Below are positions 44,001-52,474 of a DNA stretch of 64,000 nt, piece by piece. Below the pieces are notes generated by a model that worked only from the letters and a program-made list of their open reading frames with translations, was not told the DNA's origin and did not search any database. Each line of letters opens with the position of its first letter. Positions within the stretch are counted from its first letter, which is position 1. Source of the DNA: Actinoalloteichus_B caeruleus. Its GTDB lineage: Bacteria; Actinomycetota; Actinomycetes; Mycobacteriales; Pseudonocardiaceae. Location: NCBI RefSeq assembly GCF_000718005.1, contig NZ_JODV01000002.1. One strand, written 5' to 3'. The position numbers were made by a program, and so were the translations under genes.

Positions 44001-46594
44001 GCGGCGGGTTCACCGCCCCGCGGGAGTGGGGGCCCGGCGAACCGCCGTCGTCGCGTCCGCCGATCCGGTCGGTCGCCCCCGCGCACCCCGGCCCGCCGAC
44101 GCGCGGTCCGGTCGACTCGCCGACCGCACCCGGAGCGACCACCCCCGGAGCGTCCGCGCCGAGCGCACCCGGGGCGCCCACGCCGCCCGCGACCAACGGG
44201 CACGGGCCCGTGCCCGACGTCCTCTCCGGAACGCTGGTACCGCCGACGCGCGTGCTGGGCTCCGGGTGGCTCCGGATCGTCGAGGAGGCCCAACGGCAGA
44301 CGGCCCAGGCCCACGCGGACTTCCAGCGCATGCTCACCGAGAGCCACCTGACGTACCTCCGGATGGCCGAGTCCACCTTCACCGCGCTGCTCGCCGGGGG
44401 CGAGGCCGCGCCGGGGCGGCAGGCCGGTCCCTGGCCGCCGGCCCCCGTGGAGCCCCCGTCGACGCGGGCCACCCTCCCCACCCCGCCATCCCACCGCGTC
44501 CCGGAGCCCGCCGTGGAACCGTGGACGACGGTCGAGGCGCCCGGTGGGGGCGAGACCTGGGGCCCGACCGTCCCCACCGCGCCACCACCCCCGCGCACCG
44601 GGCCCGCCCCCGCCGTCGGGGAACCGCAGGTGGCCTGGGAAATGGCCCCAGCTCCCCAGGCCCCGGCCGCCGCTCCGCTGGTGCCCTCCTCCGGGCCCGG
44701 CCCGGCCCCGGTGGGAACCGAGCTGACCGCCCCGGCCCCGGCCGGCCGCGGCGTGGACCTCCCCGCGCTGGACCCGGAGCGGATCGAGGAGACCCTGCTG
44801 TCCGTGGTGGCCGACCGGACCGGGTATCCCGTCGACGTGCTCAACCTCGACATGGAGCTCGAGGCCGACCTCGGCATCGACTCCATCAAGAAGGTGGAGG
44901 TGTTCTCCTCCCTGCGGGAACTCGTCGGCGAGCTCGCCCAGGACGAACTCGCCGAGTGGGCGCGGCTGCGGACACTGCGGGAGGTGGCCGACCGGTTGGC
45001 GGGGCGCAGCGAGGGCACCTCGGCTCCGACAAGTTCGCTTCGCGTGGTGGAGGTGCCCGACCTCGCGCCGTCCCCGTCCCCCACCCCGCCAGACCTGGTG
45101 CGCCGGTTCGTCGTCGAGGCCCGGGAGGCGGTCGCGCCCGGCGAACCGACGCCCCGGCTCGGTGACGCGCCGATCGTCGTCACCGACGACGGCGGGGGGA
45201 TCGCGCCGGCGCTGGTCGAACGGCTCCGGCGGCAGGGGGTCGAGGCCACCGTGGTCGACGACGTCCCGGAGACCGCGTCGGCGGCGATCCTGCTGGGCGC
45301 GCTGACCGAGGACACCTCGCCCACCCGAGCCAGGGCGGTGAGCCGCGCCGCGCTCGCGGCGGCCCGCCGCCTCGCGCCCCGGGCGACCGAGCGCGGTGGA
45401 CTGCTGGTCACGGTCCAGGACACCGGCGGGGACTTCGGCCTCGACGGCGGCGATCCGGCCCGGGCCTGGCTGGGCGGGCTGGCCGCGCTGGCCAGGACGG
45501 CCGCGCGGGAGTGGCCGTTGGCCTCGGTGCGGGCCGTCGACTGCGCGCGGGGCGGCCGTGGGCCGGAGGAGATCGCCGAGGTCCTCGTCGCCGAGCTGAC
45601 GGTCGGAGGTGCGACACCCGCGGTGGGGCTCCGGGCGGACGGGTCGCGCGTCGTTCCCGTCCCGGTCCCGGCGGCGGTCGTGCCCGACGTGGACCAGTCC
45701 CGGGTGGGCCCCGGGTCGGTGATCGTCGTGACCGGGGGCGCGCGCGGGGTGACGGCCGCCGCGATGCGGGCGATGGCCGAGGAGCACCAGCCCTACCTGG
45801 CCCTCATCGGTCGGACCGAGCTGGTGGAGGAACCGCCGGGTCTCGACGGTGCCACGGAGGAAGCCGACCTGGTCCGCTCGCTCGCCTCCGCGTGGGGCGA
45901 CCGCGCGGACGGGCCGCCGTCCCCCGCCGAGCTCGCCGCCGAGGCACGCCGGGTGCTCGCGGTGCGGGAGATCCGGGCCACGCTCGACGACCTGCGGGCC
46001 CTCGGGTCACCGGTGCGGTACCTGAGCGTCGACGTCCGCGACGAGGCGGCGGTGGCCGCCGCCCTCGACGAGGTGCGCCGTGACTGGGGCCCGATCACCG
46101 GCCTGGTGCACGGTGCCGGCACGCTCGCCGACCGGCTGTTGGCCGACAAGACCGACGAACAGTTCGACCGGGTCCTCGACACCAAGGTCGGCGGTCTGCG
46201 CGCCCTGCTGACCGCGACGGAGGACGACCCCGTGGAGTTGCTGTGCGTGTTCTCCTCGGTCGCCGGGTGCTTCGGCAACGCGGGCCAGGCCGACTACGCG
46301 ATGGCCAACGAGGTCCTCGACCTGGTGGCGTCCTCGCAGCGCATCACCAGGCCCGACTGCCTGGTCCGTTCCCTCGCCTGGGGCCCGTGGCACGGCGGGA
46401 TGGTCGGCCCGGCCCTGGCGGAGCGCTTCGAACGGGCCGGCGTGCCCCTGATCCCGCTGGGTGCCGGGGCCACCGCCTTCACCGAGGAGGTGACCGGGTC
46501 GGGGGCCGCGACCCGGGTGGTGCTCGTCGCGCCGGGAACGCTCGCCGCGTTCGGGGTGGACGCCGCCCCGGACGAGCACGCGGCGGGGCGGTGA
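41057..46594 (+). CDS. PfaA-like iterative PKS: KS-AT-ACP-KR
   Basis: 1845 residues. KS (about 8-465) has the active C205 in DAACASSF and histidines in VEAHGTATRAGD and GSVKSQIGHTKCAAG. AT (about 570-880) has GHSFGE with S668 and AAAFHTP, a malonyl-type pattern. A Pro/Ala/Gly-rich linker (about 925-1235) encloses a helical block near 1065-1118 (EEAQRQTAQAHADFQRML). A single ACP follows with S1276 in DLGIDSIKKVE, the motif of Pfa carrier domains. KR (about 1365-1835) has GGARGVTAAA and Y1747 in GQADYAMANE. PUFA synthases normally carry several tandem ACPs; one is unusual. It starts at an ATG after AGAGAGG; the next gene begins four bases after its stop. Confidence 0.93.
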   Translation: MSSEPATPPIAVVGLGVLTPGAVGVEDFWRMVLERRDLITDVPRHRWLVEDYYDPDPSAPDHSYVRRGGFLSDVDFDPMSYGIPPSTLAATDTSQLLALVVARQVFDAIGLDGVDRERVGVILGASTLDLIPYTATRLQGPLLRRVMREHGLSPEDTERIAERVAELIPPWTESTFPGGLTNVVAGRVANRFDLHGVNHTTDAACASSFAALASAVAELRLGRSDLVLTGGVDTFNDITAFVGFSKTPALSLTGDCRPFSDRADGTMLGEALGMLALKRLEDAERDGDRVHALIRGVGASSDGRSTSIYAPLEQGQRRALRHAYAEAGYGPETVELVEAHGTATRAGDVAEFTALRAVFEETGRVDRQWCALGSVKSQIGHTKCAAGAVGLIKAVLAVQQGVLPPTIKVDRPNPELGVDDSPFHVNTRARPWVRSADHPRRAAVSSFGFGGSNFHVTVEEYRPPVGTGGRPAWRVRSCPAELVLVSAGGPSELAEAARALDTGQPLADLARRSQADFRREAPARLAVVVEAGGVDALGEAADLVERRPDSSFATPAGWHYGVGAVSPGRVGFLFPGQGSQYVGMGADLAVHLSSGREAWDEAADLDFGPELRDRVFPPPSFSEDELHERQERLTATGWAQPALAAHSAALLRVLRSVGLRPDCVAGHSFGEVTALHAAGAFDLASLLRIARRRGELMEAVPGDPGVMLAVSGPAERVAAVLGDHPGSRVWVANHNAPDQVVIAGATEAVAELATALAAEGFSSTPLRTAAAFHTPLVAAVTDPLAAFLAEVEARPPGVEVFGGADARPYPREPDEVRRRLVEQATRPVLFTQVVEEMYGAGVRTFVEVGPSAVLTGLVGRVLADRDHLAVPLDRPGRCGVRVLWDGLARLAVAGVPLDRTQLWAGYGPTRTGTEVVPRMTVRINGGNYGRPYPPPDGSGELPGPPAAHPAPPGPSNGSGVGAVPVPPAEPSTPAPAAEVGAGGGFTAPREWGPGEPPSSRPPIRSVAPAHPGPPTRGPVDSPTAPGATTPGASAPSAPGAPTPPATNGHGPVPDVLSGTLVPPTRVLGSGWLRIVEEAQRQTAQAHADFQRMLTESHLTYLRMAESTFTALLAGGEAAPGRQAGPWPPAPVEPPSTRATLPTPPSHRVPEPAVEPWTTVEAPGGGETWGPTVPTAPPPPRTGPAPAVGEPQVAWEMAPAPQAPAAAPLVPSSGPGPAPVGTELTAPAPAGRGVDLPALDPERIEETLLSVVADRTGYPVDVLNLDMELEADLGIDSIKKVEVFSSLRELVGELAQDELAEWARLRTLREVADRLAGRSEGTSAPTSSLRVVEVPDLAPSPSPTPPDLVRRFVVEAREAVAPGEPTPRLGDAPIVVTDDGGGIAPALVERLRRQGVEATVVDDVPETASAAILLGALTEDTSPTRARAVSRAALAAARRLAPRATERGGLLVTVQDTGGDFGLDGGDPARAWLGGLAALARTAAREWPLASVRAVDCARGGRGPEEIAEVLVAELTVGGATPAVGLRADGSRVVPVPVPAAVVPDVDQSRVGPGSVIVVTGGARGVTAAAMRAMAEEHQPYLALIGRTELVEEPPGLDGATEEADLVRSLASAWGDRADGPPSPAELAAEARRVLAVREIRATLDDLRALGSPVRYLSVDVRDEAAVAAALDEVRRDWGPITGLVHGAGTLADRLLADKTDEQFDRVLDTKVGGLRALLTATEDDPVELLCVFSSVAGCFGNAGQADYAMANEVLDLVASSQRITRPDCLVRSLAWGPWHGGMVGPALAERFERAGVPLIPLGAGATAFTEEVTGSGAATRVVLVAPGTLAAFGVDAAPDEHAAGR

Positions 46595-46598
46595 GGGG

Positions 46599-49500
46599 AT
46601 GGCCGTGGGTGGTGACCGGGAGGGGACCGGCGAGCCGGCGTCCCCGCTCCTCGGGCCGGTGGCGTCCCGCGTCTACTCGGGACGGGACCGGGCGGAGGTG
46701 CTGGCGGCACTGCGCGCCCGGGCCCGGTCGGATGTCGGCCCGGCCCGGCTGGTGGTCCTCCGGGACGGAGACGAGGACGCCGCCGGTCGGTGGCTGGCGG
46801 GGGGAGGGCCGGCGCCGTGCCCGCCCGGGGTGGCCTACCGCGACGCTCCCCTGGCCGGGCAGGTCGCCTTCGTCTACACGAACGCCGCCGCCAGCTACGC
46901 CGGCATGGGGGAGGAGTTCGCCCTGGCCTTCCCCGAGGTCGTGGACTCGGCGTCCCGCCGGACCGGGATGCCCGTCGGCGACGTGGCCACCGGGGTGCCC
47001 GCCCGCATCCTGGGCGCGGGCCGGTTGGCGATCTGGCACACCGAGTTCTGCCTGACGCGGTGGGGCCTGCGGCCGGAGGCCGCCATCGGCTACTCCTCGG
47101 GTGAGGCCACCGCGCCCGTCGCGCTCGGTGCCTGGCGGGACTCGGCGGTGTTCACCGACACCGCGCGGGACTCCCTCTTCACGCGGGACCTCTCCGGTGA
47201 GTACCGGGCCGTCCGCCGCGCCTGGCGTCGCCAGGGGATCCCCGGTTCCCGCTGGTCCAGTTACCTCGTGCTGGCCTCCGCCGAGGCCGTGCGCGTCGCC
47301 CTCGCCGGCCGCCGGGCGGTGCACCTGCTCGCGGTGACCGCGCCGGACGTCTGCGTCGTCGGCGGTGAGAGCGAGGCCTGCGCCGAGGTGGTGCGCGGTA
47401 TGGGCGGTGTCCACGCGATCCCGGTGGACTACCCGGTGGCGGCGCACGCGCCCGAGCTCGTCGAGGTCCGGGACCGGTGGTGGCGGCACCACCACCGGTC
47501 CACCACCGATCCCGGAGTCCGGTTCTACGGTGGCGCCGCGGCGGCTCCGGTGCCGGTGACGGCGGAGGGGTTCGCCGACGCGTTGACCGCGCAGGCCGTG
47601 GGAACGGTGCGTTTCGCCGAGGTGGTCGAGCGGGCGTGGGCCGACGGTGTGCGGTTCTTCCTGGAACAGGGGCCGGGTGCCCAGTGCACGGCATGGATCA
47701 GCCGGGTGCTGGCGGGACGGGACCACCTCGCGGTGGCCCTGGACGGGCCGCCGGGTCGCGCGGTGCGCCAGCTCGACCGGGTGGCCGCCGAGCTGCTCGC
47801 CGCCGGGCTCCGGCTGGCGCGGGGTGTCGTCGAGCCCGTGTCGGTGGGCGGCGGTGGCGGCGGACGGTCGGCACCCGCCGGCAGGGCGACCGGTCACGCC
47901 GAGGGCCGCGCCGACGGCCCCGTGGCACCCGAGGCAGGGCCGGAGGGGCCACCGGTCCGAGACGGTGCGGCCGTCCCGGTCGCGGTGGCGGACGCGGCCG
48001 GGACGATGCTGCCAGCGCCGTGGGTGCCCCCGGCCGCGAACTCGTCGCCGGTGGTGGGCGGGCCGGTCCACGGCGGGCCGCGCTCGCCGGCGGCTGGACC
48101 CGCGCCGATCACCGGGGCTGGCCTGTCGGCGCCCGCACCGGGAGCGACCCGGCGATCCGACGTGCCCGCCTCGCGCGCGTCGGTCGGGAGGACCACCGGG
48201 TCGTCGGCGGCGCCGAGGTCGGACTCGGAGGAGGTGTGGGACGCCGACCCGGACGCGCGACCGCTCGTGCTGGCGGCGTGGCTCCGCTCGCGGCTGGTGG
48301 AGGCGCACCGGCGGCACCTCGCGGCTCTCACCGCCGCGCACCACGCGTTCCTGCGCGGTCGGGAGAGGGGGTTGTGGTCGGTGGTGCGACTGGCCGGGGC
48401 GTCAGCGGCCCAGGGAGGGACGCTCGCCCCCGGAGGTGCGGTGGACCTCGGCGCGGCCGTGGGACACCTCACGGACCTGGCCCGCTCGGACAGCCCGGCA
48501 CCCGAGCCGTGGGGCCAGCCCGTGGAGCGGGGTGCCCGTGGCGCGGTCGCGCCGTCGGGTCCCGTCACGCCGTCGGTCCCGCTGTTCGGCCGCGCCCAGT
48601 TGGAACGGATGGCCATCGAACCGCTGTCCCGCCACTTCGGTCCGCTCTTCGCCGCCCAGGACCGCTTCTCACGGTGGGTACGGCTGCCGAGCGGTCCGCT
48701 GTTGTTGGTGGACCGGGTCACCGGGCTCGACGGGGAGCCGGGCACGATGGGGCTGGGCTCGATCCGCACCGAGACCGACGTCCGACTGGACAGCTGGTGC
48801 CTCGACCCGGCCGGGCGGATGACCGCCGGGATGGTCATCGAGGCGGGCCAGGCCGACCTGCTGCTGATCAGCTGGCTGGGCGTCGACCTGCTCAACCGGG
48901 GTGAACGGGTCTACCGGCTGCTCGGTTGCGAGGTGACCTTCCACGGCCCGCTCCCGCGGCCGGGGGAGACGTTGCGCTACGACATCCACGTCGACCGGCA
49001 CGCCGAACACGCCGGCACCCGGCTGTTCTTCTTCCACTACGACTGCCATGCCGGTGACGAACTGAGGGTGACGGTCCGCGAGGCGCGGGCCGGGTTCTTC
49101 ACCGACGAGGAGCTCGCCGGGGTCGGCCCGACCCGGTGGGAGCCCGAGCGGCACCGTCCCTCGGCCGTCAGGCCGGTGACCTGGCCGCTTCCGGTGTCCC
49201 CGGCCGGCCGGTTCGACCGGGACGCGGTGTTGGCGTGGGCGGAGGGGCGGCCCGTCGACTGCTTCGGCCCCGGCTGGGCGCTGGCGGCGGCGCACGTGCG
49301 GACGCCCGGGATCACCGACGCGCGGACCCTCCTGCTCGGCGAGGTCACCGAACTGGACCCCCACGGCGGGCCGTGGGGGGCGGGGTACCTGCGGGCGGAG
49401 ACGCCGGTTCGGCCGGACGACTGGTTCTTCGACGGTCACTTCCCCCACGACCCGTGCATGGCCGGCAGCCTGATCCTGGAGGGCTGCCTCCAGGCGATGG

Positions 49501-52280
49501 CGTTCCACCTCACGGCGCTGGGGCTCACGCTCCGTCGGGACGGGTGGCGCTTCGAACCGGTGACGGGTCGCCCGGTGACCATGCGCTGCCGGGGTCAGGT
49601 CACCCCGGACAGCACGCGGCTGCGGTACGAGGTGTTCGTGTCGTCGGTGACCGGGGAACCCGAACCCGCGCTGGTGGCCGACGTCGTGTGCTGGGTGGAC
49701 GGCGTCATGGCGTTCCACGCCCGTGACCTCGCGCTGCGCCTGGTGCCGGACTGGCCCCTCGACCACTGGCGGCACCTGGGCGCACCTCGTGCCCAGCCCA
49801 CCGGCGCCCCGGTCCCCCTCGTGGACCTCGGCGGGCTGCGCGACCACCGGGACCCGGTGCCGCCGGCGCGGTGGGGGGAGTTGTCCTTCGGGTACGCCGC
49901 CCTGCTCACCGGCGCCTGGGGGCGTCCCTCGGAGGCGCTGGGGCCGGGCTTCGCGGCGCTGGACGCGCGCCGCACACCCCGTTTCCCGGGGCCGCCGTAC
50001 AACTTCCTGAGCAGGGTGACCGAGTTCGCCGGCGACGCCGGCGACGTGCCCACCGGGCTCACCGTGGAGTACGACGCGCCCCACCGGGCGTGGTACTTCG
50101 AGCAGAACGGGTGCCCGACGATGCCGATGGCGGCGTTGATGGAGGTCGCCCTCCAGGGGTGCGGGGTCCTGGCCGTCCAGCTGGCCCGGCCCACGCTGGT
50201 CGGTTCGGTCGAGGTCTTCTTCCGGAACCTCGACGGCGAGGGCACGGTCGTCGGGGAGGTCCGGCCCGGTGACGTGGTGGCGACCACCATCGAGGTGACC
50301 AACCACTCGCGGGCCGGGGAGATCACCCTCCTGTCGTTCTCCTTCGCCTCCTCGGTGGAGGGACGAGCGGTGTTCACCGGCACGGCGGTCTTCGGGTTCT
50401 TCCCGGAGGACTCCTTCCAGCAGCAGCCCGGGTTGCCGGCCAGCCAACGGGACCGGGATCGGATGCTGCTCCCCGGGGACGCGGTCGTCCACCTCGCCGA
50501 GTGGAGCGACCGGCCCGGCGCGTTGCGGCTGGCCGGTCCGATGTTGCGCTCGCTCGACCGGGTGACGGGGTTCTGGCCGGAGGGCGGTTCGGCGGGCCTG
50601 GGACGGTTGCGCGCCGAGAAGGACATCGTCGCCGACGCCTGGTACTTCAAGGCCCACTTCTTCCAGGACCCCGTCCAACCGGGTTCGCTCGGGGTGGAGG
50701 CGATGTGCCAGTTGCTCCAGTACTACCTGCTGCGGACGGTGGAACCGGCGGTGACCAGTCCCCGGTTCGAACCGGTGCGGCTGGGCCACCGGGTGAACTG
50801 GCGCTACCGGGGGCAGGTCCTGCCGACCGACCGGGTCGTCACGGTGGAGATGGACGTGCTCGACGTCGGGGTGGACGAGCGCGGCGTGTACGCGACCGCC
50901 GAGGCCTGGTTGTGGGTGGACGGCCGCCGCATCTACCACGTGCGTGACCTCGGGATGCGCATCGTCGAGGGCGATCCCGGGGGTGGGTCGGCTGGCGGAC
51001 CGGGGCCCGGAGGGGGTGCCCGGTCGGGCCGTGGCGCCGGTGCGCCGGCCGCGTCGAGCCTGGTTCGGACACCGCCGCGTCCCCCCTCCGCCGGGGTGGC
51101 CGCAGGTGTGGACGCCGCCGTCGCGGTCCGGGAGGAGGTCCTGGACCCGGCCACGGACGGGTGGCTGGACGACCACCGGCCCACCTGGGTGCTCCCGGCG
51201 TTGCCGATGATGTCCACCGTCGACCGGCTCGCCGGCGCGGTCGCCGAGCACACCGGTGAACGGGTGCTGTCCCTGCGTGGCGTGCAGCTCAGGAGGTGGA
51301 CACCCGTCACGGGGCCGCTGCGGCTGCGGACCTCCGTCGCCCGAGGGCCCGACGGGTACTCCGCCGAGCTGGCCGTCTGGCGGGAGGCGAGGACGGCGGA
51401 GCTGTCCCGTTTCGAGCCGGTGGCGACGAGCACGGTCCGGGTGGGCGCCCGACCGGGTCCACCGCCCGAGCCGTTCGCGCCGTTGGTGGACGCCGTCGCG
51501 CAACCCAACCCCTACGAGTCCGGGGCGCTCTTCCACGGCCCCAGCTTCCACTACCTGCGGTCGCTGTCCCTCGGTTCCACCGGCGCCTCGGCGGTGGTGG
51601 ACGCGACGGCCGGATCGGTACCACGGGGCCACCTGCACCAGGGCGTGCTGGACACCCTGCCCCAGGCCATCCCGCACCAGGAGCTGTGGCGGTGGGCGCC
51701 CGAGGTCAGCCGTTCGGCGGTCTGCTTCCCCCATCGGGTGGAGTCCCTCGACCTGTTCGGGGAGGTGCCGGACGTGGGCCGGCTGGGGCTGGAGGTGCGG
51801 TTCGTGGGGTTCCCGGCCGGCCCGGCGCTGCCCACCTTCGACATCCAGCTCACCGGTGCGGACGGCGCCGTGCTGGTCGCCGTCCGCATGGTCGACGTGC
51901 TGGTGGAGACGGGGCTCCCCCCGGAGTCGCCGTTGCGCGACCGGCGCGCCTTCCTGCACCTGCGCCGCTACGCCGGCGGACTCGGGCTGTCGCGCACCGA
52001 CGGGGAGGCGACCGTGCTGGCGGCGGTCGACGTGGACGCGGCGGACCTCCTGCCGGGCACGGTGGCCGGGCTCTACGGGCTGCCACCGGACCTGCGCGGA
52101 CCGGCGCGGCTGGTCCGTGTGGCGGTGAAGGACCACCTCGCCCGGCGGCTGCGGGTGCACCCCTCGGAGGTGGTGGTCGCGGAGGACAACCGTTCCTGCT
52201 GGTCGGCGGGGGCGCCCGAGCGGTGCCACCGGGTGGGGGTGTGCCTGGACGGTGATCGGGTGGAGGTCCGTGACGCCTGA
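46599..52280 (+). CDS. PfaB/C-like megasynthase: AT-DH-DH-PSDH
   Basis: 1893 residues. An AT-like domain (about 80-400) has S166 in GYSSGEA. A variable linker and a helical block (554-592, LVEAHRRHLAALTAAHH) resemble the linker of the first megasynthase. Two FabA-type double hotdogs follow: a degenerate half at about 660-845 (no His in the MTAGMVIEAGQ region) with an active half at about 880-1065 (H947 in FDGHFPHDP), then a half with WYFEQNGCPTMPMAALMEVALQ (about 1090-1270) and an active half with H1353 in FKAHFFQDPVQPGSLG. A PKS-type dehydratase (about 1505-1760) has H1526 in DDHRPTW and D1685 in LDTLPQ. The last 60 residues resemble a truncated phosphopantetheinyl-transferase-like end. There is no KS or chain-length factor. 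Confidence 0.9.
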   Translation: MAVGGDREGTGEPASPLLGPVASRVYSGRDRAEVLAALRARARSDVGPARLVVLRDGDEDAAGRWLAGGGPAPCPPGVAYRDAPLAGQVAFVYTNAAASYAGMGEEFALAFPEVVDSASRRTGMPVGDVATGVPARILGAGRLAIWHTEFCLTRWGLRPEAAIGYSSGEATAPVALGAWRDSAVFTDTARDSLFTRDLSGEYRAVRRAWRRQGIPGSRWSSYLVLASAEAVRVALAGRRAVHLLAVTAPDVCVVGGESEACAEVVRGMGGVHAIPVDYPVAAHAPELVEVRDRWWRHHHRSTTDPGVRFYGGAAAAPVPVTAEGFADALTAQAVGTVRFAEVVERAWADGVRFFLEQGPGAQCTAWISRVLAGRDHLAVALDGPPGRAVRQLDRVAAELLAAGLRLARGVVEPVSVGGGGGGRSAPAGRATGHAEGRADGPVAPEAGPEGPPVRDGAAVPVAVADAAGTMLPAPWVPPAANSSPVVGGPVHGGPRSPAAGPAPITGAGLSAPAPGATRRSDVPASRASVGRTTGSSAAPRSDSEEVWDADPDARPLVLAAWLRSRLVEAHRRHLAALTAAHHAFLRGRERGLWSVVRLAGASAAQGGTLAPGGAVDLGAAVGHLTDLARSDSPAPEPWGQPVERGARGAVAPSGPVTPSVPLFGRAQLERMAIEPLSRHFGPLFAAQDRFSRWVRLPSGPLLLVDRVTGLDGEPGTMGLGSIRTETDVRLDSWCLDPAGRMTAGMVIEAGQADLLLISWLGVDLLNRGERVYRLLGCEVTFHGPLPRPGETLRYDIHVDRHAEHAGTRLFFFHYDCHAGDELRVTVREARAGFFTDEELAGVGPTRWEPERHRPSAVRPVTWPLPVSPAGRFDRDAVLAWAEGRPVDCFGPGWALAAAHVRTPGITDARTLLLGEVTELDPHGGPWGAGYLRAETPVRPDDWFFDGHFPHDPCMAGSLILEGCLQAMAFHLTALGLTLRRDGWRFEPVTGRPVTMRCRGQVTPDSTRLRYEVFVSSVTGEPEPALVADVVCWVDGVMAFHARDLALRLVPDWPLDHWRHLGAPRAQPTGAPVPLVDLGGLRDHRDPVPPARWGELSFGYAALLTGAWGRPSEALGPGFAALDARRTPRFPGPPYNFLSRVTEFAGDAGDVPTGLTVEYDAPHRAWYFEQNGCPTMPMAALMEVALQGCGVLAVQLARPTLVGSVEVFFRNLDGEGTVVGEVRPGDVVATTIEVTNHSRAGEITLLSFSFASSVEGRAVFTGTAVFGFFPEDSFQQQPGLPASQRDRDRMLLPGDAVVHLAEWSDRPGALRLAGPMLRSLDRVTGFWPEGGSAGLGRLRAEKDIVADAWYFKAHFFQDPVQPGSLGVEAMCQLLQYYLLRTVEPAVTSPRFEPVRLGHRVNWRYRGQVLPTDRVVTVEMDVLDVGVDERGVYATAEAWLWVDGRRIYHVRDLGMRIVEGDPGGGSAGGPGPGGGARSGRGAGAPAASSLVRTPPRPPSAGVAAGVDAAVAVREEVLDPATDGWLDDHRPTWVLPALPMMSTVDRLAGAVAEHTGERVLSLRGVQLRRWTPVTGPLRLRTSVARGPDGYSAELAVWREARTAELSRFEPVATSTVRVGARPGPPPEPFAPLVDAVAQPNPYESGALFHGPSFHYLRSLSLGSTGASAVVDATAGSVPRGHLHQGVLDTLPQAIPHQELWRWAPEVSRSAVCFPHRVESLDLFGEVPDVGRLGLEVRFVGFPAGPALPTFDIQLTGADGAVLVAVRMVDVLVETGLPPESPLRDRRAFLHLRRYAGGLGLSRTDGEATVLAAVDVDAADLLPGTVAGLYGLPPDLRGPARLVRVAVKDHLARRLRVHPSEVVVAEDNRSCWSAGAPERCHRVGVCLDGDRVEVRDA

Positions 52281-52474
52281 CCGCCGTGGTGTCCCGCGCG
52301 GGGGCCGGCGGCCCGGCCTGGTCGCTCCGCCGCCCCAGCCCGGCGTGGCTGGCCGGCCGCGGGTCGCGCCGTCACCTCTGGGGGTGAAGTTCGCCGCCGG
52401 GAGGTGCTTCCCAGGGGCGGCAGGGGTATCCGCGCCTGGACGCGGTCTGTCGACCCGGCGAGGGGCGGGGAGGT

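Noticed and set aside
41060..45787. 1575-codon open frame on the minus strand opposite the first megasynthase
   Set aside because: Antisense reading of a GC-rich gene with skewed Arg/Gly/Pro/His composition and no domain; the plus frame has complete KS, AT, ACP and KR motifs.
48669..52229. 1186-codon open frame on the minus strand opposite the second megasynthase
   Set aside because: Same composition artefact; the plus strand carries dehydratase active sites.
41057..52280. Enediyne PKS (PKSE) cluster
   Set aside because: KS-AT-ACP-KR order is similar, but the PfaD protein, FabA-type dehydratases and lack of an enediyne thioesterase or cassette genes point to the Pfa family.
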